Source of the DNA: Tannerella sp.
Lineage (GTDB): Bacteria; Bacteroidota; Bacteroidia; Bacteroidales; Tannerellaceae
Assembly (NCBI GenBank): GCA_031283785.1
Contig: JAITBC010000284.1
Coordinates: 1 to 42,169 of the forward strand
Length of the DNA stretch: 42,169 bases
Direction of reading: 5' to 3'
The notes beneath the pieces were generated by a model. The model saw only the letters and a list, made by a program, of their open reading frames with translations, did no database searches and had not been told where the DNA came from. Both the position numbers and the translations under genes were made by a program. Below, piece after piece: positions 33,964-42,169 of this stretch. Every line of letters begins with the position of its first letter. The first letter of the stretch is position 1.

Positions 33964-35040
33964 TTATCTCAATACTCTTGCATTACCTCCCCAGATGCTC
34001 CAGACCTGATCTTCATCAGCCGGCTGCCCGTAGTCGGTTAAAAACGTCGTCGCGAGCGCACCGGTAGCCCATCCGAACTGCAACCATTTTTCAGGATTCC
34101 ACCCTTTCAGTATGCCGTAAAGTAATCCTCCTACGAACCCATCGCCGCCGCCAATGCGGTCGAGCACACCGATAGGGCGCGGATCGACGACATGCCAACT
34201 GTCGCCTTCGAGCATGATAGCGCCCCATAGATGGCTGTTCGCATTTATCACTTCACGCAGTGTTGTAGCAAAAACCGACGCCCCCGAAAACGTTTTTTTC
34301 ACGTTCCGTATCATCCCTTTAAAACTCTCCGTTTTAGCAGCTATATCTTTACCGCCGGCCTCCGGCCCTTCGATACCGAGACATAACTGGAAATCTTCTT
34401 CGTTACCCACCAGAATATCAGCAACAGACGCTATTTCCGCAAATATGTCACGCAGTTCGCGTTCGCGTCCCTTCCAGAAGGAAGCGCGATAATTGAGGTC
34501 GAAAGATATTTTTGTGTCGTATTTTTTTGCCGCCCTGGCAAGTTCGAGGCAGAACCGGCTTGTTTCTTCCGACAATGCTCCGATAAGCCCCGACAGGTGA
34601 AGTATCTGAACTCCTTCCTGTCCGAAAATACGGTCGAGGTCGAAATCTTTTACATTGAGCGTCCTTCCTACTTCTCCGCTACGGTCGTTCCATACGCGCG
34701 GGCCACGCGTACCGAATCCGCTGTCGGCGATATTTATTTGATGACGATAGCCCCACGGCCCCCCCTGCTCTACTTCCTTGCCTTCATATTCCATGTGACG
34801 GCTGCGAAGGCTGTCTTTAATGAATTGTGCGACGGGACTGCCTTTCACGAAGGTAGTAAGGACTTTGACCGGAAGCCCGAGATATGCTGATATATTTGCC
34901 ACGTTTGTTTCCGCGCTTGTCGCTTGCATAAACAGATTGCTGCTTGTATGTATCGGCTGTCCCTGTGCCGCAGGCGTCAGACGTATGCCCATACTTGTCG
35001 GTACGATCAACGACCATTTGTAATTTTCTTTCAGTTTCAT
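33964..35040 (-). CDS. kdgK: PfkB-family 2-keto-3-deoxygluconate kinase
   Basis: A 358-residue sugar kinase that phosphorylates ketodeoxygluconate to KDPG for Entner-Doudoroff cleavage. The ribokinase fold is marked by FDLNYRASFWKGRERELR (sugar/phosphate region), VGNEEDF and the anion hole with catalytic aspartate in RIGGGDGFVGGLLYG near residue 305. It is the third gene of a lacI-SDR-kdgK operon, 75 bases after the oxidoreductase. The substrate is inferred from the neighbour; no aldolase is in the window. Confidence 0.85.
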   Translation of the reverse strand: MKLKENYKWSLIVPTSMGIRLTPAAQGQPIHTSSNLFMQATSAETNVANISAYLGLPVKVLTTFVKGSPVAQFIKDSLRSRHMEYEGKEVEQGGPWGYRHQINIADSGFGTRGPRVWNDRSGEVGRTLNVKDFDLDRIFGQEGVQILHLSGLIGALSEETSRFCLELARAAKKYDTKISFDLNYRASFWKGRERELRDIFAEIASVADILVGNEEDFQLCLGIEGPEAGGKDIAAKTESFKGMIRNVKKTFSGASVFATTLREVINANSHLWGAIMLEGDSWHVVDPRPIGVLDRIGGGDGFVGGLLYGILKGWNPEKWLQFGWATGALATTFLTDYGQPADEDQVWSIWGGNARVLR

Positions 35041-35115
35041 CTTTGTAACTAATAAGTTAATAAACAGTAAATGTGGATGAAGAATATGTTGTTATTCTCA
35101 GTTTTTAATTGATAA

Positions 35116-35931
35116 TTATATGGAGAACGCATCGAATCCTCCGTCTATTGGGATGATTGTACCGGTGACAAATGCAGAAGCATCGCTTGCAAGCCACTGT
35201 ACGGTGCCGAGTAATTCGTCCGGACGTCCAAGACGCCGGAATGGCGTGTGTGCCGTTACGCTTTTGCATCTTTCCGTCGGCGACCCGTCAGGATTACTCA
35301 TCAGCGCCCGGTTTTGTTCGGTAAGGAAAAATCCCGGCGCAATAGCGTTTACCCGCAGACCTTCACCAAATTTCAGGGCCAGTTCTCCCGCCATATATTG
35401 GGTAAAATTGCTGATTGCCGCTTTAGCACATCCGTAACCTACGACACGCGTCAGAGGGCGCAATGCCGATTCCGATGAGATGTTGATGATACATCCTTTT
35501 TTATTATCCGCCATCACTCTGGCAAAAACCATTGTCGGCAGTACTGTCCCGAAAAGATTGAGGTCGACAACCTTACGGAATGCGGTCACATCGAGATCGA
35601 AAAATGTTTTTTCCGGCGGAATCGTCGCTCCGCCCATATTCCCCCCGGCTAAATTAATCAGCACGTCGATCGTAGAGAAAGCCTCCAGAATATCCGTCCT
35701 GTTTTGTTCAAGCACGGCTTTGTCCAATACATCCGTTTCCAGGAACAGGGCAACGCCTCCTTCCTCCTTTATTTCTTCTTCCAACTTCTTCCCGCCTTCC
35801 ACATTCCGGTCGAGAATTACAACTTTGGCCTTTTCGCCTGCCAGATGCTTAGCCATGCTACCGCCAAGAATACCACATCCTCCCGTGAGGATAATCACTT
35901 TGTCTTTTACGCTGAATAACCGGTTTTCCAT
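35116..35931 (-). CDS. SDR oxidoreductase, probable D-mannonate oxidoreductase
   Basis: A 271-residue classical short-chain dehydrogenase. The cofactor motif is TGGCGILGGSMA near residue 17, the catalytic serine lies in NISSESALRP and the YxxxK motif is YGCAK. The segment NLAGGNMGGATI with FRKVVDLNLFGTVLPTMVF resembles UxuB/YjmF-type D-mannonate oxidoreductases, which reduce fructuronate to mannonate. Gluconate 5-dehydrogenase is the main alternative. kdgK downstream favours a uronate or gluconate route. The ATG at 35931 (MENRLFS) is preferred over 35937. Confidence 0.8.
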   Translation of the reverse strand: MENRLFSVKDKVIILTGGCGILGGSMAKHLAGEKAKVVILDRNVEGGKKLEEEIKEEGGVALFLETDVLDKAVLEQNRTDILEAFSTIDVLINLAGGNMGGATIPPEKTFFDLDVTAFRKVVDLNLFGTVLPTMVFARVMADNKKGCIINISSESALRPLTRVVGYGCAKAAISNFTQYMAGELALKFGEGLRVNAIAPGFFLTEQNRALMSNPDGSPTERCKSVTAHTPFRRLGRPDELLGTVQWLASDASAFVTGTIIPIDGGFDAFSI

Positions 35932-35973
35932 GTTCACTTGCTTTTTTTATGTATACAACTTATTTTCAATGAT

Positions 35974-37044
35974 TTATATGTAATTGTTATAGTAATCGAT
36001 ATTTTCTTTTATCAGGATGTCGATAGGCATATAGTTCACTTTCCCGACCGTCTGGTTCAATGCTAAATAATGAAAAAGTGCTTTTACGCTATTATATCCC
36101 TGCACTTCCGGCCTCTGGGCTATCAGGTGAGATACTGTTCCTTTTTTTAAAAAACCGGTATTGGCTTCAATGGCGTCGTATCCTATGAGGAAAAAATCTT
36201 TTATCCTGTTTTCCTGAAAATACCGTGCCGGAACGTGCACCCGCGAGTTGAAGATGATACCTGCACGTGCAGGAGGCCTGTCGTCCTCCGAGACCCGTTT
36301 AAAAAATCTGTCGAGTATGCGCTTGTTATGTCCCGGCTCCTCTGTCGATAAACTTAGATTATGAATCTTGCCTCCGTAACCCGATTGCGACAGATAATCG
36401 CGAAAACCTTTCTCACGCATGGACACCTGTGTCGACTCTACGCAGCCACGGCTTATTATATTGAACATGACGATATTGTCGCCCGAATTTATACAGCCAT
36501 ACAACAGCCTTCCGCCTATATATCCGGACTTATACGAATCCGTGCCGTAATAAGCAATACAGTTTGTCTTGTCGATATACGAATCAATGAGAATGTAAGG
36601 AATTCCCTTTTTGTCGAGCCATTTGGTTAATAAAAAAGTACTGTCCTTAAATAATGTAGCGATTATAACGCCTTGATATTCTTCCGACTTTATTTCTTTA
36701 ACCAATGTATCAAAGCTATCTTTGTCGTATTGATTGAAAAATTTACGCCCTATTTGAAGATGATAATCCGAATATTCACGCTCAACCTTATCAATGCCCT
36801 TGCTTACTTCCGACCAGTACTCGCCGGACTTGAAAAAAGGCATCAGCGTTATTATACGGCAGGTTTTTTTTGAAGCTAAAGAACGGGCTATCAGGTTTGG
36901 CTGATAATTAAGTTTTTTGATGGCATCTACGACTTTCTTCAGCGCATCTTCCGAAACGCGTCCCCGGTTATGAAGTACCCGGTCAACCGTTCCTGCAGAT
37001 ACGCCCGCCATAGCTGCTATGTCTTTTATTCGATAATTTTTCAT
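35974..37044 (-). CDS. LacI-family transcriptional regulator
   Basis: A 356-residue repressor. The N-terminal helix-turn-helix and hinge are IKDIAAMAGVSAGTVDRVLHNRGRVSEDALKKV, with the hinge sequence LNYQPNLIARSLASKK; the periplasmic-binding-protein-like effector domain follows. It is the first gene of the operon with the SDR and kdgK, and a perfect palindrome lies in its promoter, so autoregulation by a hexonate is likely. Confidence 0.93.
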   Translation of the reverse strand: MKNYRIKDIAAMAGVSAGTVDRVLHNRGRVSEDALKKVVDAIKKLNYQPNLIARSLASKKTCRIITLMPFFKSGEYWSEVSKGIDKVEREYSDYHLQIGRKFFNQYDKDSFDTLVKEIKSEEYQGVIIATLFKDSTFLLTKWLDKKGIPYILIDSYIDKTNCIAYYGTDSYKSGYIGGRLLYGCINSGDNIVMFNIISRGCVESTQVSMREKGFRDYLSQSGYGGKIHNLSLSTEEPGHNKRILDRFFKRVSEDDRPPARAGIIFNSRVHVPARYFQENRIKDFFLIGYDAIEANTGFLKKGTVSHLIAQRPEVQGYNSVKALFHYLALNQTVGKVNYMPIDILIKENIDYYNNYI

Positions 37045-37057
37045 CCTCTATACATTT

Positions 37058-37071
37058 TGTGTGCGCACACA
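37058..37071 (-). promoter_or_regulatory. LacI-type operator
   Basis: TGTGTGCGCACACA is a perfect 14-bp palindrome with the central CG usual for LacI-family operators. It lies just downstream of the -7 box and upstream of lacI, where bound repressor would block initiation. Confidence 0.75.
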
Positions 37072-37082
37072 TATAAGGAGTG

Positions 37083-37113
37083 CAAATATACATGCATGTT
37101 TTTGAAACTGCAA
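37083..37113 (-). promoter_or_regulatory. Promoter of the lacI operon
   Basis: TTG (37111-37113), 20 bases, TATATTTG (37083-37090) on the minus strand match the consensus. Confidence 0.75.
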
Positions 37114-37181
37114 GAACATATGAATATTTTTATTTATTTGCCGGAAATATTTTTATTTCTGCCTCCTTACACATACTATCG

Positions 37182-37805
37182 TTACGCCGCCGGCGTTGTC
37201 AGTCTTCGGAATACAACGCCATACGTCAGCACAATTAGCGGAATAGCGACAAATATTCCCACAAACAAAGCAATCTGGCCGATAAAACTTATCAGAAGCA
37301 TGATCAGCATGACGACGAACAGGCGCATGGAATGTCCTTTCGTTATTTCCCAACTCCGTTTGAACGATTTGATAATGCCTGTATCCTCATCAATTATTGA
37401 CGCCATAAAAAATTGCAGCCTCAATGCGAGGTATATACCGGGGATAACAAACAATACTGATCCGATGGCGATGATAATTGAGTAAATGAGATATGCCGCA
37501 AGATAAGCCGGCAGTTTGCGGGAAACCTGTCCGTACGATGAAAACTGCGGTTCTTCACCGTCCAATGTCTGGAAGCAGTTTTTTAGATACCCCAACTGGA
37601 ACAGACAAAGCAGAAACACGCATAATATATATGTGATTATGCAGCTTATGCTAAAAAAATCGCCTTTTGCCGGTATTGCGAATATGAACAAAAGCGAATA
37701 AACAATTGTAAAGCCGATCAACAGTCCCGTTAATAACCAAAACTGGGATTTCAGGCCTTTCCATGCAGTCCTGACGATATCCGAATAATTAATTTTTTCT
37801 TTCAT
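37182..37805 (-). CDS. Polytopic membrane protein, unknown function
   Basis: A 207-residue inner-membrane protein with at least five hydrophobic segments. After a short cytoplasmic start (MKEKINYSDIVRTAWKGLKS) come paired helices, a loop with FSSYGQVSRKLPAY, then VIPGIYLALRLQF followed by an acidic turn and SWEITKGH. The IPGIYLALR pattern recurs in several uncharacterised membrane families. I start at 37805 because a consensus promoter lies at 37829-37858, within the longer frame beginning at 37892. Function unknown. Confidence 0.75.
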   Translation of the reverse strand: MKEKINYSDIVRTAWKGLKSQFWLLTGLLIGFTIVYSLLFIFAIPAKGDFFSISCIITYILCVFLLCLFQLGYLKNCFQTLDGEEPQFSSYGQVSRKLPAYLAAYLIYSIIIAIGSVLFVIPGIYLALRLQFFMASIIDEDTGIIKSFKRSWEITKGHSMRLFVVMLIMLLISFIGQIALFVGIFVAIPLIVLTYGVVFRRLTTPAA

Positions 37806-37828
37806 ATTTACCGTTTTAAAGATATGTG

Positions 37829-37858
37829 CAAAATTACATGAAAAATCCGGATTTCCAA
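37829..37858 (-). promoter_or_regulatory. Promoter of the membrane-protein gene
   Basis: TTGG (37855-37858), 18 bases, TAATTTTG (37829-37836) on the minus strand. Confidence 0.7.
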
Positions 37859-37916
37859 GCGTGCATGAATGATTTTTCCGCTTATTCGACAAAAAAATAC
37901 TATGCCCCGAATAAAA

Positions 37917-37957
37917 GAAAGCGCCATAGTCCTCTCGACGGAGGATATAGCGCTTTC
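37917..37957 (-). terminator. rpsA: rpsA terminator
   Basis: GAAAGCGC pairs with GCGCTTTC around an inner TCCTC / GAGGA stem. In the rpsA direction it is followed by TTTTATT. It lies 46 bases after the rpsA stop. Confidence 0.85.
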
Positions 37958-38002
37958 AAAATACTCACAAAGTACAAGCTATACTTTTTTGTTCTGTTTT
38001 TG

Positions 38003-39778
38003 TCAAACCTCGTTATCCATCTTTTCTTTCAAAGCGGCAAGTTCTTCAATATCACCGAGGGTTGTCTTCTCTACGGCAGGAATTGCAGCAGATTCTTTTT
38101 TAACGCTTTTCGCTTTGCTTTCTTCTTTCCTTGCCACTTTCTGTTCGTCTTCAAAAATGCGGCTGTGGGAAAGAATGATACGTCTTGCTTCTTTATTGAA
38201 TTCGATAACTTTGAATTGAAGTTTTTCGTCAATCTTAGCTTGTGAACCGTCTTCCTTAACAAGATGTTTCGGGGTGGCAAAACCTTCAACGCCGTATGGA
38301 AGGGCAATGACAGCGCCTTTATCCATCATATCGATAATTGTGCCGTCATGTATTGAACCTACGGTGAACACGCTCTCGAATACATCCCACGGGTTTTCTT
38401 CGATTTGTTTGTGGCCGAGACTCAGGCGGCGGTTTTCTTTGTCGATATCGAGTACCTGAACGTCTATCTCGGCGCCGATCAATGTAAATTCGCTCGGATG
38501 TTTGATTTTCTTCGTCCATGAAAGGTCGGATATATGAATCAATCCGTCAACTCCTTCTTCTATTTCTACAAATACGCCGAAATTCGTAAAGTTGCAAACT
38601 TTAGCTTTGTGTTTAGAACCGACCGGGAAACGTTCTTCGATATTATTCCACGGATCCGGTTTAAGTTGTTTGACGCCAAGCGACATTTTACGTTCGTCAC
38701 GATCCAACGTCAGGATGACGGCTTCCACATCGTCGCCGACTTTCATGAAATCCTGCGCACTGCGCAAATGCTGCGTCCAACTCATTTCGGAAACGTGAAT
38801 CAGACCTTCAACGCCGGGTGCGATTTCAACGAAGGCGCCGTAATCAGCCATAACGACAACCCTGCCTTTCACCTTGTCGCCTACTTTCAGGTTAGCGTCA
38901 AGGGCATCCCACGGATGAGGAGTAAGCTGTTTAAGGCCTAATGCAATGCGCTTCTTCTCGTCGTCGAAGTCAAGTATCACCACATTCACTTTCTGGTCGA
39001 ACTGAACGATTTCATCCGGACGGGATACGCGCCCCCATGAAAGATCTGTGATATGAATCAGGCCGTCTACACCGCCAAGGTCTACGAATACGCCATAGGA
39101 AGTGATATTCTTAACCGTCCCTTCCAATATCTGTCCTTTTTCAAGTTTGGAGATAATTTCTTTTTTCTGCTGTTCAAGCTCTGCTTCGATAAGCGCTTTG
39201 TGAGATACGACCACGTTTTTGAAATCCTGGTTGATTTTCACTATCTTAAATTCCATCGTTTTGCCTACAAATACGTCGTAGTCGCGAATAGGCTTAACAT
39301 CAATCTGCGAACCAGGCAGGAACGCTTCGATGCCAAATACATCCACAATCATACCGCCTTTTGTACGGCATTTCACAAAACCTTTAATTATTTCATCATT
39401 ATCAAGCGCTTCGTTTACGCGCTCCCACGAACGTGAAACACGCGCCTTCTTATGTGAAAGGATCAACTGTCCTTTTTTATCTTCTTGATTTTCAATGTAA
39501 ACCTCTACCTGATCGCCCACTTTCAAATCGGGGTCATAACGAAACTCAGACATTGGCACAACGCCGTCTGATTTGAAACCGATATTCACAACCACTTCGC
39601 GTTTGTTCATAGCGGTTACTGTTCCCCTGACGACTTCTTTGTCCTTAACTGTGTTTAAAGTCTCATCGTAAGTTCTTGTTAATTCCTCTACGTTTTTATC
39701 TTCTGCCGGAGTTTCTCCTTTTTCGTAAGAATCCCAGTTGAAGTCATCGTTGGGAACAATGTTTTTTAATTTTTCCAT
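38003..39778 (-). CDS. rpsA: 30S ribosomal protein S1
   Basis: A 591-residue protein built of six S1/OB domains that helps load mRNA on the ribosome. Domain starts can be seen near RGTVTAMNKREVVVNIG, KGFVKCRTKGGMIVDVFG, EGTVKNITSYGVFVDLGG, KGRVVVMADYGAFVEI, KAKVCNFTNFGVFVEI and DGTIIDMMDKGAVIAL. The last domain is the most diverged, and a Lys/Glu-rich tail follows. In a phylum with few Shine-Dalgarno sites S1 is expected to matter strongly for initiation. Transcribed alone from its own promoter. Confidence 0.97.
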   Translation of the reverse strand: MEKLKNIVPNDDFNWDSYEKGETPAEDKNVEELTRTYDETLNTVKDKEVVRGTVTAMNKREVVVNIGFKSDGVVPMSEFRYDPDLKVGDQVEVYIENQEDKKGQLILSHKKARVSRSWERVNEALDNDEIIKGFVKCRTKGGMIVDVFGIEAFLPGSQIDVKPIRDYDVFVGKTMEFKIVKINQDFKNVVVSHKALIEAELEQQKKEIISKLEKGQILEGTVKNITSYGVFVDLGGVDGLIHITDLSWGRVSRPDEIVQFDQKVNVVILDFDDEKKRIALGLKQLTPHPWDALDANLKVGDKVKGRVVVMADYGAFVEIAPGVEGLIHVSEMSWTQHLRSAQDFMKVGDDVEAVILTLDRDERKMSLGVKQLKPDPWNNIEERFPVGSKHKAKVCNFTNFGVFVEIEEGVDGLIHISDLSWTKKIKHPSEFTLIGAEIDVQVLDIDKENRRLSLGHKQIEENPWDVFESVFTVGSIHDGTIIDMMDKGAVIALPYGVEGFATPKHLVKEDGSQAKIDEKLQFKVIEFNKEARRIILSHSRIFEDEQKVARKEESKAKSVKKESAAIPAVEKTTLGDIEELAALKEKMDNEV

Positions 39779-39848
39779 CTTTAAATTGTTAATACTCTGT
39801 TAATTAATAAATTAGACAATATGTTTATACGCTCTCCGAAAAGTTGTG

Positions 39849-39878
39849 CAAAGATACGAAATAATTGACAATATACAA
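39849..39878 (-). promoter_or_regulatory. rpsA: rpsA promoter
   Basis: TTG (39876-39878), 19 bases, TATCTTTG (39849-39856) on the minus strand, 70 bases before the ATG. Confidence 0.8.
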
Positions 39879-39949
39879 TCTGTAAATGATATTTTTTATG
39901 CAGTCGCAATTATAAAACACCAGAATCAAACGATCCGCGATTATTTTTA

Positions 39950-39981
39950 TTTGCAAATCCCGGAAATTTCATATAAGTTTG
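39950..39981 (+). promoter_or_regulatory. Promoter of the yraN-birA pair
   Basis: TTTG (39950-39953), 20 bases, TAAGTTTG (39974-39981) on the plus strand, with the YraN-family ATG 84 bases later. Confidence 0.75.
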
Positions 39982-40064
39982 CAGTCCATTTTAACTTACC
40001 TGATAAATACATGGAACAGTTATGGCAACGGATAATTTGACGCAAGGGATGAAAAACGGAAAAT

Positions 40065-40433
40065 ATGGCAGAAAATAATGACACGGGGAAAAACGGAGAA
40101 ACGGAGGCGCGTGCATACATGGAAAGAAACGGCTACAAAATTCTTGATGCAAACTGGCGTTTTCATCATTACGAGCTTGATATTGTAGCGACGAACGACG
40201 ACGAACTTGTCATTGTCGAGGTGAAAACGCGCTCAGACAAATATCTCGTAGCGCCGGAAAAATCTATCGACCGCCGGAAAATATGTCGCATAGTTGCCGC
40301 ATCGGATGCTTACACCCGGAAGTATAATATTGACTTACCCGTTCGTTTCGATGTTATTTGCATGGTAAAAAAAGGTGCGTCTTTTATTATTGAGAAACAT
40401 ATCGAAGACGCTTTTTATGCTCCCGTAAAATAA
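40065..40433 (+). CDS. YraN/UPF0102-family endonuclease-like protein
   Basis: A 122-residue cytoplasmic protein with a restriction-endonuclease-like fold. GKNGETEARAYMERNGYKIL forms the first helix-strand pair, and YELDIVATNDDELVIVEVKTR carries the PD-(D/E)XK residues (Asp, Glu and Lys in ELDIV...VEVKTR). The family is near universal in bacteria and its role is not settled; nucleic acid repair or recombination is suspected. birA follows 7 bases later, indicating a two-gene operon. Confidence 0.93.
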   Translation: MAENNDTGKNGETEARAYMERNGYKILDANWRFHHYELDIVATNDDELVIVEVKTRSDKYLVAPEKSIDRRKICRIVAASDAYTRKYNIDLPVRFDVICMVKKGASFIIEKHIEDAFYAPVK

Positions 40434-40440
40434 CTTGCAT

Positions 40441-41208
40441 ATGGATAATTTAAACGAACCCCGCCTTATTCATCTTTCCCAAACGGATTCTACCAATAAG
40501 TTCCTGCAAATGATTTCCGAAACGGAAGACATTCCTTCGGGAAGTATCGTCCTTGCCGATTACCAGACGGAAGGACGCGGGCAAACAGGGAATTCGTGGG
40601 AATCGGAAAGCGGGCAAAACCTGATGTTCAGCGTCTTATTCCGCCCCGTGAATATACCGGCAAACATGCCGTTCGTCATTTCCGAAACGGCCTCCCTAAG
40701 CGTTAAATACACCCTCGACAAATACATATCCGACATTTCCGTCAAATGGCCTAATGACATCTATTACAAAGATATGAAAATAAGCGGGATACTCATTGAG
40801 AACACGATTACCCGGAGCAAAATATCCAAATCAATCATAGGAATAGGCGTTAACGTCAATCAGAGAACATTCGGCCCGAACATACCAAATCCCGTATCAA
40901 TGGCTCAAGCGACAGGATGCATCTTCGACAGGATGGCCGTCCTGGAAGATTTCAGGCACATATTTGCCGGACAAAGCGAACGGCTGAACCGCGACTGTTA
41001 CGATTCCATTCACAATGACTATCTGAACGCCGTTTACCGTAAGGCAGGATACTGCAAATATGCCTGTGGCAGAGAAATTTTCAGGGCAAAAATTTACGAT
41101 ATCGAACCGGACGGCCACCTGATACTCGAACGAACGGACGGCGTACGGTCAAGGTATGCGTTCAAAGAAGTAACTTATGTGATTGATGCCTGCCTCTCAA
41201 GGATATGA
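40441..41208 (+). CDS. birA: Biotin--[acetyl-CoA carboxylase] ligase
   Basis: It activates biotin with ATP and attaches it to the carboxyl carrier lysine. The 255-residue protein contains only the catalytic and small C-terminal domains, without the DNA-binding domain of E. coli BirA, so it should not act as a repressor. TDSTNKFL starts the core, TEGRGQTGNSWES is the ATP/biotin loop, VKWPNDIYYKDMKISGILIE the biotin site, and IGIGVNVNQ follows. ATG at 40441 is preferred to the TTG at 40435. It ends one base from the rsgA stop on the other strand. Confidence 0.95.
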   Translation: MDNLNEPRLIHLSQTDSTNKFLQMISETEDIPSGSIVLADYQTEGRGQTGNSWESESGQNLMFSVLFRPVNIPANMPFVISETASLSVKYTLDKYISDISVKWPNDIYYKDMKISGILIENTITRSKISKSIIGIGVNVNQRTFGPNIPNPVSMAQATGCIFDRMAVLEDFRHIFAGQSERLNRDCYDSIHNDYLNAVYRKAGYCKYACGREIFRAKIYDIEPDGHLILERTDGVRSRYAFKEVTYVIDACLSRI

Positions 41209-41209
41209 T

Positions 41210-42142
41210 TCAATAAGCTTCGCGGTATTTACTTCCATCTTTATCTTCGAGTATGTTCAGGTAACTTTTGTATCGTGATTCGCTTATATAATGGTCATCA
41301 ACGGCCTTCCTGACAGCGCATCCGGGTTCGTTGCTGTGGGTGCAGTTATTAAAACGGCAGCCTGCCGAAAATTTGAACATTTCCGGGAAATAATGCGCTA
41401 CTTCGGCGCCTTTCATCTCTATCGTGCCGAAGCCTTTAATCCCCGGAGTATCAATAATATATCCTCCACCCGGAAGCTGTATCATTTCCGAAAAAGTAGT
41501 CGTATGTATGCCTTTTTTATGATATTCGGAAATACCGGCGGTACGGAGGTTCGCCTCCGGAAGCAGTTGATTGATAATCGTTGTTTTTCCAACACCCGAA
41601 TGTCCCGACAGCAATGTGATCTTACCGGACAGGATTCGCTTCAATTCATCAACGTTCATGCCCGATACGGCGCATATTTTCAGGCACGGGTAGCCGATTG
41701 TCCCGTACAGGTTTATAAGTCCGTCCAGATATTCCAGTTCATCTTCGTCGTAACGGTCGACCTTATTGAAAACAAACTGTACCGGAATCCGGTATGCTTC
41801 TGCCGTAGCAAGGAAACGATCGATAAAAACAGTGGTTGTCTCAGGATAGTTTATCGTAACGACAAGTATGGCGAGATCAAGATTAGCCGCCAGTATGTGC
41901 GATTGCTTGGATAAATTAGACGCACGGCGTATAATATAATTATGGCGTTCCTTTATATCCGTAATGAACGCTACGCCTTGATTATCAGCTTCGATTTCCA
42001 CACAGTCCCCGATAACGACAGGATTCGTACTCCTGATACCTTTCAGGCGGAAAGACCCTTTAATTTTACATTCTACGGAACGACCGTCATCCGTATGGAC
42101 CGTATAACGGCTACCCGTATTTTTTATGACAAGGCCATGCAT
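41210..42142 (-). CDS. rsgA: Ribosome small-subunit GTPase A
   Basis: A circularly permuted GTPase of 310 residues assisting late 30S assembly. An N-terminal OB domain (residues 1-70) precedes the permuted G motifs: [12 protein letters not shown] (G4), [11 protein letters not shown] (G1 P-loop), TTT (G2 region) and [10 protein letters not shown] (G3). The C-terminal zinc-binding set is [14 protein letters not shown]. It is complete, starting 27 bases before the window end. Convergent with birA. Confidence 0.96.
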   Translation of the reverse strand: MHGLVIKNTGSRYTVHTDDGRSVECKIKGSFRLKGIRSTNPVVIGDCVEIEADNQGVAFITDIKERHNYIIRRASNLSKQSHILAANLDLAILVVTINYPETTTVFIDRFLATAEAYRIPVQFVFNKVDRYDEDELEYLDGLINLYGTIGYPCLKICAVSGMNVDELKRILSGKITLLSGHSGVGKTTIINQLLPEANLRTAGISEYHKKGIHTTTFSEMIQLPGGGYIIDTPGIKGFGTIEMKGAEVAHYFPEMFKFSAGCRFNNCTHSNEPGCAVRKAVDDHYISESRYKSYLNILEDKDGSKYREAY

Positions 42143-42169
42143 CAGACCGTCATAATTTCTTTTTCCTTC

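Noticed and set aside
39846..40040. 64-codon plus-strand frame upstream of the YraN-family gene
   Set aside because: A consensus promoter for the YraN-family gene lies inside it (39950-39981), and the frame shows no motif.
1..42169. tRNA, rRNA or known riboswitch
   Set aside because: I looked for T-loop GTTCGAATCC-like signatures and for TPP, cobalamin or SAM riboswitch cores and saw none; a covariance search would be decisive.

Overview
The window looks like a chromosomal piece of a Bacteroidales bacterium (phylum Bacteroidota). Many genes are preceded by the Bacteroidota promoter pattern (TTG or TTTG, about 18-20 bases, then TAnnTTTG), and Shine-Dalgarno sites are mostly absent. The gene families are typical of the order: a DUF4783 gene beside nadC, a fimbrillin-like lipoprotein, a 6-bladed propeller lipoprotein, and an acyl-ACP thioesterase inside an ilv operon. 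I cannot name the genus.

Layout. (1) 1-2494 is a degraded accessory strip. It holds three tandem units of about 157 bp, each a promoter-like box followed by a conserved hairpin, then a prophage tape-measure stub, one small membrane protein, a transposase remnant and several strong palindromes. (2) 2495-15823, all on the minus strand, is a branched-chain amino acid supercluster. It consists of two operons in series: ilvD-ilvB-ilvN-thioesterase-ilvC, then leuA-leuC-leuD-(second LeuA-family synthase)-mgsA-leuB. Each operon has its own promoter, a short leader peptide rich in the regulating amino acids (Ile/Val before ilvD, Leu/Ile before leuA) and an intrinsic terminator, which is classical transcription attenuation. 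(3) 15988-23246 holds a collapsed PD-(D/E)XK transposase-like gene, a propeller lipoprotein carrying a microsatellite, a PatB/MalY aminotransferase, an LTA-synthase-like sulfatase, a SlyD-like FKBP with a microsatellite-encoded Cys/Asp tail, and aroC. (4) 23401-28337 holds an S41 protease lipoprotein, DUF4783, nadC, a fimbrillin-like lipoprotein and an orphan WbpD-like acetyltransferase. (5) 28445-37044, all minus strand, holds an RsmI-like methyltransferase, gnd, a MATE transporter, a GNAT, pdxB and a lacI-SDR-kdgK hexonate operon with a perfect operator palindrome. (6) 37182-42142 holds a membrane protein, rpsA, a YraN-family gene, birA and rsgA.

How the genes work together. The ilv operon makes valine and the keto acids for isoleucine and leucine, and the leu operon extends ketoisovalerate to leucine. 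The second synthase may be a citramalate synthase feeding isoleucine, since no threonine deaminase is present here. The lacI operon probably handles ketodeoxygluconate and mannonate.

The most interesting signals are the tandem promoter-hairpin units at the left end, the paired leader-peptide attenuators, and a recurrent tendency for GC-rich microsatellites and short-repeat insertions to invade coding sequences (propeller, FKBP tail, sulfatase, ilvB, ilvD, and a 30-bp tandem repeat between ilvD and ilvB). All functions are read from sequence motifs without database searches.
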